DNA from: Gigaspora margarita
Taxonomy: Eukaryota > Glomeromycota > Glomeromycetes > Diversisporales > Gigasporaceae
DNA: 64,000 nucleotides
Reading direction: 5' to 3'
Assembly (NCBI GenBank): GCA_009809945.1
Contig: WTPW01000147.1
Location: forward strand, 506,976-570,975
The first letter of the stretch is position 1. Every line of letters begins with the position of its first letter. Below the pieces are notes generated by a model. The model worked only from the letters and a program-made list of their open reading frames with translations, had not been told where the DNA came from and did not search any database. A program made the translations under genes and the position numbers. Positions 1-9,268 of this stretch are shown in pieces.

Positions 1-130
1 AAAAATAAAAAAATTAAAAAATAAATAAAAAAAAAGAGAAAAAACAAAAAAAAGAGAAAAAACAAACTAAAAAATAATAAAACAAAACAAAAAAAAAAAC
101 AAAACAAAAACAAAAAAAAATATAAAAAGA
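1..130. repeat. A-rich low-complexity tract
   Basis: Almost pure A with scattered C, G and T. No unit structure and no gene. The following stretch to about 440 is rich in short palindromes built on AAATATTTTGAAATATTTC; the small open frame there is a by-product of that repetition. Confidence 0.85.
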
Positions 131-477
131 TCTAATTATAAACAAAAGATCAATCTGATCTTGTAATACAGAATTTGTAGATTATATTTGAACTCATTGA
201 AATATTTTGAAAATATTAGTTCAATGTGCTCCCAGATTACAAATCTACTGATCCAACTTGGTTTTACAGGTCTAAAATATTTTGAAATATTTCAAAAAAT
301 ATTTTGGTACCACTTTCAAAAATTTCAAAATTATTTTCAAAATATTTCGAAAACTGAAATATTCAAAATATATTGTGAAATATTTTGAAATACATTGTGG
401 TTAGCAAAATCTTTCAAAAGATATTGCGGGTTCACAAGATTTTTTAAAAGATTTCACTACTATAAATTTGCTAATAT

Positions 478-566
478 AGTTAAATCTTCAAATGCTTTAT
501 CATATTTGCTTATAATAAAATATAATTTGCCTAGGTGTCTTAATTCAACTGCATTATTTGGTTCTG
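478..566 (-). pseudogene. TPR fragment of a SPRY-TPR gene (copy 1)
   Basis: On the minus strand one frame reads about 30 residues resembling a tetratricopeptide repeat: a stretch with EPNNAVELR, then GKLYFIISKYDEAFEDL, with the alanine/glycine/tyrosine spacing of TPR helices A and B. The same peptide is found on the plus strand at about 4.8 kb (GKLYFIMSKYDEAFEDF). It lies downstream, in gene orientation, of the SPRY fragment at 0.7-1.3 kb, so both are probably parts of one decayed gene. TPRs form protein-binding helical scaffolds. No start, no full repeat array and no polyadenylation site can be assigned. Confidence 0.6.
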
Positions 567-734
567 TTATTTAGTAATTTGTTAAATTGTTAATTAAACT
601 AACAAGCATATTTTATAATCACCTATAATAAAATAAATATTTTCTTAATATTTTAATACATTTTTTAATTTTTTATTAATGTTTTTATTAGTTATTACTA
701 TCAATTAAGATATATTTAAACAAAAATATTAAAC

Positions 735-1290
735 TTTCAAATAAATTTACCTGAATATTTAATATTTTCATTGCTATAGTTTATTTTTACTAACTTAGCT
801 TGCAATCTAAACCCAATATAAGGTTATAGAATGCCTTTAAAATTGCTATATAGATAGTATGCAATTTCTTAAAATATTTTATAATCATCAATTTTTTTCT
901 ATTTGTTTTAAAAAATATAACTTTTAATTATAAATGTTGGTTACTTAAGTTAATTCTATTTTTAGTATAAAATTCTATGTTTTTTTTAAAATTTAGATAG
1001 CATCCAACTATATCACTAGTAGTATATTCAGAAGTATATAATAAATTATATAGTGTGCTACTTTTTGAACAAAAATAATATTTATTATTACTGTAATAGG
1101 ACCACAAAATATATATAGATAGGTCAGATATGAGTTTGCTTATTTTTGACTATTTATAGGAATTTTTTGCTTATTTTTGAAGTTTTTTTTGCAGATCTTT
1201 CCTTTTTTAGTAACCCTATAATGAACCTGACCTATCTATGTATATTTCAGGTTCCTACTATAATAACTATGCCTCTATAAATTATTTTCT
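735..1290 (-). pseudogene. SPRY-domain gene fragment (copy 1), split by a MITE
   Basis: Reading the minus strand, peptides typical of the SPRY domain appear in order: YYFCS, TTSDIVGCYLNF, IEFYTKNRINL, then after a probable intron NFKGIL, YIGFRLQ and NIKYSGKFI. SPRY is a beta-sandwich protein-interaction module. The stretch matches the second minus-strand copy (5.2-5.6 kb) over about 400 bp in the same order. A 159-bp MITE (1098-1256) is inserted in the exon encoding the YYFCS region, and there is an in-frame stop after NFKGIL. The fragment has no start codon and is dead. The neighbouring TPR fragment at 0.5 kb suggests a SPRY-TPR architecture. Confidence 0.7.
1098..1256. mobile_element. hAT-type MITE (family AGGACYCC), copy 1
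   Basis: 159 bp with inverted ends beginning AGGACCACAAAATATATATA and, on the other strand, AGGAACCTGAAATATACAT. It is flanked by ACTGTAAT (1090-1097) and ACTATAAT (1257-1264), an 8-bp TSD with one mismatch, the size hAT elements make. The duplicated SPRY region near 5575-5595 carries the corresponding site without the element, so the insertion boundaries are supported independently. No coding capacity. Confidence 0.85.
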
Positions 1291-1321
1291 TTTTTTTCTG
1301 TTCTAAAAATATAATATAGAT

Positions 1322-1485
1322 AGGACTCCAAATATATATAAATAGGTCAGGGTTGTTTTAAAATTACTAAAAATAAAAGATCTGCAAAAAATAATTTAAA
1401 AATAGGCAAAATTACTATAAATAGAAAAACTTTGTATAACCCCAAAATAAGCAAACTAATATCTATCAAATTTATATATAGAGAA
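1322..1485. mobile_element. AGGACYCC-family MITE, copy 2 (right end eroded)
   Basis: Left end AGGACTCCAAATATATATAA and internal blocks (AAAATTACTAAAAATAAAAG, GATCTGCA, AAATAAGCAAACTAATA) match the copy at 19673-19851. The right end is too diverged for a TSD to be called. The open frame starting at 1432 begins inside it and is not a gene. Confidence 0.65.
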
Positions 1486-2289
1486 TATAAAGTTGCTATT
1501 CTCATAACATGTTGTACTTCTTTTTTGATTGGTCAAAATTTTTATATAACTATTAATTTGCTCTTTGCAAATCATATTAGGTTAGCCTTTATTTTATTAA
1601 AAAAATTTTTTTCGCATCTTTTTTATCTAGATTTAGATCTACTAGTAGATCTAGATTGTTTTGTTTGTTTTTTTTTGTTTTGTTATTTATTCATAGCTTT
1701 GTAAAGATTCTAGGCTCTCATTATTATAGTGCCATCATGGTTTCAACCTTTTGTCATTTTAGTGTTAGTGATTTTAAACTTTCTTCATTTATATCATTAT
1801 TTGTAAAAATTCTAAACTTTCAGCATCATTAGTAGTAAATGAACTTTTTTTTGTTTATTCAATATTTTCTATAAATAGACTTTTACTACCTTTTAGCCAA
1901 TAATTGTAATAAACTTTCTTATTGGATTTGAAGAATTTTCTTGTGAATTTTCCTCTTATTTTTTATTATTTTTGGAGAACTTTCTTGTAAACTTTCCTCT
2001 AGTATTTCTCTTGTGGTCTTTTGACATTTTTTTTTGAGAATTTTCTTGTAAATTTGCTTCAGTATTTTAGTAAATTTCTCTTGTAAACTTTCTCTGATCT
2101 TTTGGAATTGGACTTTTTTAGAGTTTTCTTTTATTGCATTTTTTTTTCTTGTAAACTTTCATCTAGTATTTTTTTTGTCTTTTAGCATTCTTTTTGGAGG
2201 ATTTTTTGTGGACTTTACTCTAAAATTTTAGTAAATTTCTTTTGTGAACTTTCTCTAGTGTTTTAGCATTGAATTTTCTTGAAGAATTT

Positions 2290-3300
2290 TTCTTGTATAG
2301 TATTTTTTTTTTGGAGAATTTTTGTAGTTTTTTAGTAGTTTTTTCAAGAATTCTTCATGGTTTTTTGGCAGTTCTTTCAAGGATTATTTATAGTTTTTTA
2401 GTTGTTCTTTCAAGGATTTTTTATCATTATTCAATGGTTCTTCTAAGGATTCTTTGTGGTTTTTTAGTAATTTTTTTACAGATTCTTAATAGTTTTTTGG
2501 TGATTTTTTTATAGTTTTTTTGGTAGATTTTTCAAGATTTCTTCTGGTTTTTTTAGTAGTTCTTTCAAGAATTCTTTAAGGTTTTTAGTAGTTTTTCAAA
2601 AATTCTTTATCATTTTTTAGTAGTTTTTCCAAGAATTCTTTATGGTTTTTTGGTAGGTTTGCTACAGATTCTTTGTGGGGATTTAGGACCCTAGATATCT
2701 AGTACAGAGATCATATATTATGCATTTTGGCAAAAAACTCTAAAATTTAAGAAGTAAAAAACAGTTTTTGGCAATTATCTTGGCATCCAGTAGTCCAATT
2801 TGGATAATATATTTTTAAAATGAAGCTCTTAGTGAGCATATTTAACAAAAAAAAGTTCATTCAATTCTGATTACTGGGTCAAGAGTTATTTAAACAAATA
2901 TAGTTTTGTTATTTTTAGCAAATTAGATTAAAATTGACCAAAATCTAGTTATGATCTATATAAGAGATATATGAGGTTCTGGTTTTTTAGTAGTTCTTTT
3001 AAGGATTCTTTGTAGCTTTTCAGTAGTTCTTTTAAGAATTTTTTGTGGTTTTTTAGTAGTTTTTCAAGGATTCTTTGTGGTTTTTTAGTGGTTTTTCTAA
3101 GGATTCTTTGTGGTTTTTTGGTAGTTCTTCCAAGAATTTTTTGTAGTTTTTTGGTAGTTCTTTCAAGAAATTTTTATTGTTTTTTAGTTGTTTTTTGGTA
3201 GTTCTTTCAAGGATTCTTTGTCATTTTTTGGTGGTTTTTTAAGAATTTTTCATCATTTTTTGGTAGTTTTCTAAGAATTCTTTGTTATTTTTGCCTTTTG
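2290..3300 (+). repeat. T-rich tandem repeat, unit about 30-33 bp, split by a MITE
   Basis: Dozens of diverged copies of a unit near TTTTTAGTAGTTCTTTCAAG followed by ATTCTTTGTGG. The run goes from about 2290 to 2680, is interrupted by a 296-bp element, and resumes from 2982 to about 3300. The 81-codon open frame at 2269-2514 is just this repeat read in one frame (LxxFLxVxL motifs) and I do not call it a gene. Upstream, 1800-2290 is similarly T-rich but without a clear unit. Confidence 0.85.
2685..2980. mobile_element. MITE family AGGACCCTAGA, copy inside the tandem repeat
   Basis: About 296 bp. Left end AGGACCCTAGATATCTAGTA; the right end reads, on the other strand, AGAACCTCATATATCTCTTA. The full length matches the 13161-13455 copy in opposite orientation, including an internal block (TCCAAATTGGACTACT.GATGCCAAGATAATTGCC) related to the dispersed core repeat described elsewhere. 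No clean TSD because the flanks are themselves repetitive. Confidence 0.75.
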
Positions 3301-3689
3301 TTTCTTGATTTTTTTTCGTTATTTTTGTTACAGTAAATAGACTATTTTTCTTGCTATCCTTTGTCGCAGTGAATAGGTTGATTTGGTAGCTTTGTCACTT
3401 ATTATATGATGATATAAAATATTTTTTTCTCTCTTTTTTTCTCCTTTTTTAAAGTTTTTTAAGTTTTTTTTTCTTTCTTTTTTTTTTAATAATAAAATGA
3501 TTTTATTCTTATTATAAAATATAAAAAAATTTTTTTAATGAAAAAGCTAACCTGATCCAGTTTTGCGAAGAGTTAATTAGTGGTCATATAAAAATTTTAA
3601 CCTATAAAAAAAATCAATGTGTCATGAGTGCAACAAATTTATATTTCCTTATATATTTTCAGAATCCTATATAGGATGTTAATCTATAA

Positions 3690-3782
3690 TAATAAGAAAA
3701 TAAAACAATAATTAGTTTACTAGGTACTACATAATTTGATTGTCAATTTTTATCTTTGTACAATATTTGATTCCAATTACAG
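3690..3782 (-). pseudogene. SPRY exon remnant (copy 3)
   Basis: Minus-strand reading gives GIKYCTKIKIDN, the counterpart of EIGYCTKQSDKKIDN in the plus-strand copy at 4.4 kb, followed by a GT that aligns with the intron donor of the other copies. Only this exon is recognisable; the surroundings are too eroded to extend it. Low confidence because it is short. Confidence 0.45.
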
Positions 3783-4199
3783 TCAGGGAATATACCAAAT
3801 TAGGATAACATAGATCACTCCTTTTACGATAACAAAATGTTGATCAGGCTATTCTAGATCATTCTACATGTGATCATCAGCTATGTGTGACTAGCCAATA
3901 AAATTGCAAGGCAAAAATGTAATGATCAAGAATTTTATTACTGTACATATGTACATACACGTACATACAACACTTTTACCCACAGCAAAGATTTAATAAC
4001 TTCATACAATGAAATTTTGTTTTGCTGACTGCATGGGACAACTCGCCATTTATTGACATAGATTCAAGTAGATTTAAAGTAAATTACTAAATTATATGGG
4101 TAATATGAAATGAGAAATCTGCTAAAACTTATTTAATATGCTATGTAATCATTGGTATTTAAAGAACATTATAACCTTTTAATTTATTAAAAAAAACCT

Positions 4200-4770
4200 T
4201 TAAATTAAAGATCCTGCTAACTTTAAAGCTGCTTGTTCGAGCAAATCATCCCATCCCTTCAGATTGTAGAATATTTTACTTTGAAATTAAAATTATATAC
4301 AATGGAAAGAATGGGTATCATTAATAATTATTTTATAATTATTTTATAAATATCACTTTATTATAATTTTTTAATTTCATTTGCTTAATAGAATGATTGA
4401 AATTGGATATTGTACAAAGCAAAGTGATAAAAAAATAGACAATGCTTATGCTTGGTAATAGCAAATTTTTATTTTAATGTCTTATCAGTTATTATTATAG
4501 ATTAATGTCTATATCATTATCTTTAGGAAGGAAAAGAAGAAAAATGAATCATGGGGGTATGGCTTTCATGGTGATGATAGAGTTAAGAAAGTAGCAAGCC
4601 ATACGGTTTATCAGATCCTCGCAAATATACTAGAGGTGCAGGCGAATCGTCCCAATGATGTTATGGCTTAAACTGTAACTATTATATCATAACTAGTTAA
4701 TAGCAATCATTGGGACGATTTGCTTGCACCTCTAGGATATACTACTGGTAATATAATTGGATGCACAAAA
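4200..4770 (+). pseudogene. SPRY-domain gene fragment with two introns (plus-strand copy)
   Basis: Three exons can be read. Exon 1 ends at 4314 and encodes [19 protein letters not shown] then YNGKNG. Intron 1 is 4315-4391 (GT-AG). Exon 2 (4392-4454) encodes MIEIGYCTKQSDKKIDN then AYA. Intron 2 is 4455-4526 (GT-AG). Exon 3 from 4527 encodes KEKKKNESWGYGFHGDD, then after a MITE at 4631-4734, GYTTGNIIGC. These are the N-terminal two thirds of a SPRY domain (HPIP, FEI, IGYC, SWGYHGDDG, TTGDIIGC blocks). The C-terminal third is missing: the frame runs straight into a TPR segment. The split tryptophan codon at intron 2 is in the same phase in the minus-strand copy, which supports the gene model. 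Probably a dead recombinant gene copy. Confidence 0.72.
4631..4734. mobile_element. hAT-type MITE, 104 bp, in SPRY exon 3
   Basis: Near-perfect hairpin: left arm TAGAGGTGCAGGCGAATCG, right arm on the other strand TAGAGGTGCAAGCAAATCG, each continuing TCCCAATGAT. The flanks AAATATAC and GGATATAC form an imperfect 8-bp TSD. The TAGAGGTG terminus and 8-bp duplication fit hAT. It interrupts the SPRY reading frame. Confidence 0.8.
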
Positions 4771-5092
4771 TCACTAGAAAAAGAACCAAATACGGTAATA
4801 CAGATGAATTAAACTACCAAGGCAAATTATATTTTATTATGAGCAAATATGATGAAGCATTTGAAGATTTTAACTAGATTACTAGAAATTAAACTAGAGA
4901 TTTAAGATATAGAGGTGAAATTAGTTATATAATTAAAAAGACGAATTCAGGAACTTGGTCTAAATAATTTCCTGTCAACAAGATAATGCATTTGGTATAA
5001 CGAATCAATTGTTGACTTGGAGGAATTATTAAGAATTATACCAAATGATATATGGGCAAAGAAGGTTTATAAATTAGTTAAGGGGTTGTAAG
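4771..5092 (+). pseudogene. TPR segment following the plus-strand SPRY fragment
   Basis: Plus-strand frames give KSLEKEPNTVIQMN, GKLYFIMSKYDEAFEDF, RDLRYRGEISYIIK and VDLEELLRIIPNDIWAKKV, which read as two to three consecutive TPR units with the usual length of about 34 residues. The frame is broken by stops and shifts, so this is a pseudogene. It is directly continuous with the SPRY exon upstream and faces, tail to tail, the minus-strand SPRY copy at 5.2-6.4 kb. A terminal peptide ending KLVKGL and a TAA near 5090 may mark the original C-terminus. Confidence 0.65.
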
Positions 5093-5224
5093 TACGATAT
5101 GTATTTTAAATTTTTTTTTTATTTAATTTAATTTTCAGGAAAATTACAATAATAATTTATAACAAAATAAATATGTAATTTCTTAAGTGTAAATATAATA
5201 AATATAAAAAAAATTTTTTTAAGC

Positions 5225-6425
5225 CAAAAACATTAAACTCTTTAAATAAATTTGCCAGAATATTTAAAATTTTCATTGTCAAAGTTCATATTTATTGACC
5301 CACTTTGCAATCTAAACCCAATACATGGATATAGAATGTCTTTGAAATTGCTGCATAGATGATACGAATTTCTTAAAATATTTTATAATTAGTAAATTTC
5401 TGTCTATTCATCTTAAAAAAATATAACTTTCAATTATAAATGCTGGTTACCTAAGTTAATTCTATTTTTAATATAAAATACTATACTTTCCCTAAAATTT
5501 AGACAGTATCCAACTATATCACCAATAGTATATCCAGGTGTGCTGCTTCCCAAACAAAAAGAATATTTATCATCACTATGATAACCATCTGTCCTAAAAA
5601 TATAATATAAATGTTAGTTTATAATAATAATAAAATAAAATAAAAATTCGCTATTACCAAGCATTAGCTATAATTTGAATTGCCTATTTTTTTATTGCTT
5701 TGCTTTGTCAATATCTGATTCCGAACATTCTATTAAGAAAATTTTTACTTTGATATGCTTATTTTACAGGTCCTAATTACTTTAGTAGTAAAATTTGCTG
5801 TAATGGATTATTTAGTGGATTATTAAGCTAAATGCTCTATAGTTATGGCGAAAGCCTTTTTGCAAAGGTAAGAAACTTAAAAAGCATATAATTTGCGAGC
5901 AAGGTTACCTTCTTATCTTTCAGCTTGTGTGTAAAAGAATCTTGGATTTCAGATCTCATCTACTTTTTTAACAAGCATTAACTCACGTAGATTATTGTGG
6001 ATTATTCAAACTAGTTGTCTTATATTATCTACTTGTGCATTTTCTTGGATTTCCAATAATAAATTAGAAGAATAAAAAATTTCCAAAAAATGCTAGCAGA
6101 AAGGTGCACAAGAGCTAATCAAATTTGAGAATCAATGCGTAGATTATTCTAGAACCTGATTTCCTAATTTGGTATATCCCCTGACTAAATTATTCTATTA
6201 AGAAAATATAATTAAATGATTATAAAAATTTTAAAAATAAAATTTATAAAATAATTATTAATGATACTCATTTTTTTCTTTGTATATAATTTTAATTTCA
6301 AAGTAAATTATTATATACTCTAAAAGAACAAATTATTTGCTTAAATAACAGCAGCTTTAAAGTTATCAGATCTTTAATTAAAAGGATTTTTAATAAATTA
6401 AAAGGCCATTGTAATATTCTTTAAA
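5225..6425 (-). pseudogene. SPRY-domain gene fragment (copy 2) with conserved intron and retroposon insertion
   Basis: Minus-strand exons in gene order: near 6425-6255, related to the first exon of the plus-strand copy; 5726-5658, encoding TKQSNKKIGN; intron 5657-5594 (GT-AG, same tryptophan-splitting phase as the plus-strand copy); 5593-5451, encoding TDGYHSDDKYSFCLGSS, TIGDIVGYCLNF and VFYIKNRINL; a possible intron; then about 5390-5225 with NFKDILYPCIGFRLQ and NFDNENFKYSGKFI. Together this is nearly a whole SPRY domain. Stops in the first two exons and a 449-bp insertion between them make it a pseudogene. Its last third duplicates 0.7-1.1 kb. Confidence 0.72.
5743..6191 (-). mobile_element. 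Retroposon of unknown class with 16-bp TSD
   Basis: The 16-bp sequence ATTCTATTAAGAAAAT occurs on both sides (5727-5742 and 6192-6207), and removing the segment restores continuity between the SPRY intron end and exon 2 as seen in the plus-strand copy. A long TSD like this is typical of LINE-driven insertion. The 449-bp body has no tRNA-like promoter boxes that I can see and no poly(A). Its right end, read on the minus strand, contains AGTCAGGGGATATACCAAAT, nearly repeated at 3783-3806 next to another SPRY remnant. Strand is uncertain. Confidence 0.6.
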
Positions 6426-6477
6426 TGCAAATGATTACTAAATATATTTCTGCAAGATTTCTCATTTTACATTAGGG

Positions 6478-6622
6478 GAGTAACAAAAATCAGGTGATTT
6501 TTTAGGGGGAAGTGGGGTAAAAAATGGTGAAATTATATATAGAAACCTGACCAAATCTATATTATAGAGGGGAGGAGGGGGTAGGCCTCTAATAAAAAAT
6601 AATCAGGTGATTAATAACACAG
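6478..6622. repeat. Dispersed repeat with AATCAGGTGAT ends (copy 1)
   Basis: Contains ATCAGGTGATTTTTTAGGGG near its start and AATCAGGTGATTAATAAC at its end with G-rich blocks between. An inverted copy lies at about 21525-21650 (GGCCTACACCTC, ATCACCTGATTTTTGTTA). Possibly a small MITE; no TSD could be called. Confidence 0.5.
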
Positions 6623-6738
6623 CCCTTATGCTAGAGTTGGTAAATAACTTTTAAATGACATAATGATATTGTAATATTGTCTTTTGTTATTTTGTTATTT
6701 AGAAGGTAAATAACAAATGACAAAAATAGGCTATATTT

Positions 6739-8089
6739 TTTTTTTTTGTCAAGGTGAGATTTTGTCTCTATCTTTATTGAAAACTGTGAGAGATTCCTTC
6801 TAGGTTTTCTCAATATTACACAAATATTTAATACAGTTTATATTACAAGAGTTGAGACTCAGACTATAGACAAAACTAAATTATCTAATTTATCTGCAAC
6901 CTAAATCTACTAGAGTAGTTAAAACTTACCTAGATTTGGATATGGAGTATAGAGTTAGTATTTGTACTATATTAATCTATTGATAGGACCAGATATCAAT
7001 TTTCAAAGTGCTCAGCCAATAGGTGGGTATGTATTTGTATCTTCATTATGCAACTGGTCAGAAAGACTACAAATACAACTATAAGTATAGTGAATTCTAG
7101 TATGTTTATATATAGAAGTGTATGAATTTGAAAGAATAGTAGATATTGAACCAGAATTTTGAGAGTTTTTTCATTGGCAAGTTTAGCACAGTATGGTTTT
7201 CAGAGTTGTTCATAAGTGTTATAAAAGATATTTAAAAAAAAATTTAATAGCAATATTGGAAGCTATCTTGTAAGAGAAATATTGAGATATAGTATTAATT
7301 AGTGAGAGTGGAATAAAGTCTTGGATAGTAGTTATGAATGAAGGAGTATTAAAGAGAGAATAGTAGGTAGGATTTAAACATTGGTGATTAATAAGATTTG
7401 TACAAAGTTGTTGAATTTGAATATTTGTTATATCTGGGAGATCTGAAAAAGAAAATTGTGTAATAGTATTATGAATAATTTGAGATATATTATTATAGTT
7501 AGTACAGAATAGCCAATGAAATTGGCTTTCAGATTGGTTACAAGAAGTACATTTTGTATGTTTGGAATATTTAGAATTTAAAGAGTTAAGGTAAGGCAAT
7601 GTAGAAAGCATATGGAGTAAATTTTTAATTCAGAATGATTTGGATTAGCAAAGTTGAAGTTAGTATAATTGTATGAGTATTTGTGGTAATTGTTAAGGAA
7701 GAGCTATGTAGCATTCCAATCAATTTGGAATGCTAAAGGAATAATATGTTGAATTCTATTTTGTGATAACTACATTGCAATAATATGTGCATTGCAAATA
7801 TTTTTAATACAACAATGTGTAGGTTGCTCTATATTGTAAATAGAATGAAGAGTTATAGATACTATTAGAAAGAAATTCTAAAATCGAGGAATTTGTATGA
7901 TTTTTTGCTAGTTAATCAGCAAAATTATTAAATTTGTTATCTGGGACTTTATGTAAAGTGATAGTATATAAATATGATTGAATAAAATGTAAAAGAGTAT
8001 GCCAAATAGGCCAATAATTGTATGAGTATATTTTGCTATAATTGTATCTAGCATGTAAGAGGGCCTTGTATTTAGAGATAATAGATTGT
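6739..8089 (-). mobile_element. LINE-II copy A, 5'-truncated non-LTR retrotransposon
   Basis: Minus-strand insertion: a T-run at the left (poly-A tail on the element strand), preceded by a tail reading CAATAAAGATAGAGACAAAA. Flanks AAAAATAGGCTATATTT and AAAAATAGGTTATATTT form a 17-bp TSD with one mismatch. The coding remnant at 7219-7611 (130 residues) is the LINE C-terminus with a CCHC motif, CTSCNQSESQFHWLFC. Upstream on the element strand the RNase H region is present but broken. The copy is truncated within RNase H, so the endonuclease and RT are absent. It aligns with copy B at 9.27-11.07 kb. Confidence 0.8.
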
Positions 8090-8109
8090 AAAAATAGGTT
8101 ATATTTAAA

Positions 8110-9250
8110 AATGCAAAGATTCTATAATCATTAAGGTTTTGTACTACTTCAGGTAGTTTAGGATTGGTTAAATCCTAAAATATCCAAAGTCTTAATATGT
8201 TATTTTAAATAACAAAAATAACAAATGATCTATGTTATTTGTTACTAATTTGTTATTTGTCACAAAAATTTTAAATAATATTGTCATTTGCCAACCCTGT
8301 ATTACCTATACAATTCACTTTAAATCTACTTGAATCTATGTCAATAAATGGTGATTTATCTTTAATATTCTATGCAGTTAGCAAAACAATATTATTGTAT
8401 AAAGTTAAAAATTTAATTTTTGAATTTTTGATAAAATCAAACTCAAAAATTGAGTTTAACTCAATTTTGCTAAGCACTAAACAATAACTCTACTAGCCAA
8501 AGAAATACAAAAATATATTAACAAAAAGTTTATCCAAAATAAACTCCAAAATTGACAATTCCAAGACCAAAGACCCAAAATACAATACGTTCACTTATAG
8601 TTGACTATATGGTTTATGTCTAAAGGTAAATAAACATCTTATTTTTTCGATAATTATGAGTATTTAGGCATATTCTAATTGTCTATACTATGGTTTTATA
8701 GTTTAGCAGTTGTAAAAGTTAGTTGGTTATAATTTTTTAAACTAAACAAAATAAGGTATCAATTCAATAAATAAAATCTAGATAAAAACTAATTTTTTTA
8801 ATTGGCTAAAATTAGCATTTCAAAAGATTTGAGGCATCACATACTACTAAAAAAACTGCTCAAGAATGCTCTAACTTTATAAGTTTTGTTAATAAATAAT
8901 TTATTTTTCAAGTTTGAAAGTATATAAATGAATTTAATTAATGCATTTAGTATATATTACTTGTCTAATTTCCCTCTAATCAAATTTTTTAGAAATACTG
9001 ATCTATACTGATCTTTTTTTTACAGAAGATATATAAAGAGTTAAAGTGTATTATAATGTAATTTAATAAATTTTTATTATGTAAACCACATGTTGCCAAT
9101 TGACAATATAGTTTTTTATAGTAAGAGTTACTTTAAAAATTTTTTATATTGTATAACTTAGTGATCTTTAAGGTTAGAGGGTATGTAGATCATTTTTATT
9201 AATAGACGAGTGGCAAAAATAGTTTTATTGCATATTCAAAAGTTGCTACA
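8110..9250. other. Gene-poor AT-rich interval
   Basis: I see no coding homology, RNA gene or clear repeat here. The 68-codon frame at 8281-8487 has no recognisable features and its A/T-driven composition does not differ from the surroundings. Confidence 0.5.
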
Positions 9251-9268
9251 TATAAAAGTTAATTTTTT

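Noticed and set aside
2269-2514. 81-residue L/F-rich repeat protein
   Set aside because: One reading of the T-rich tandem repeat, which continues without coding periodicity on both sides.
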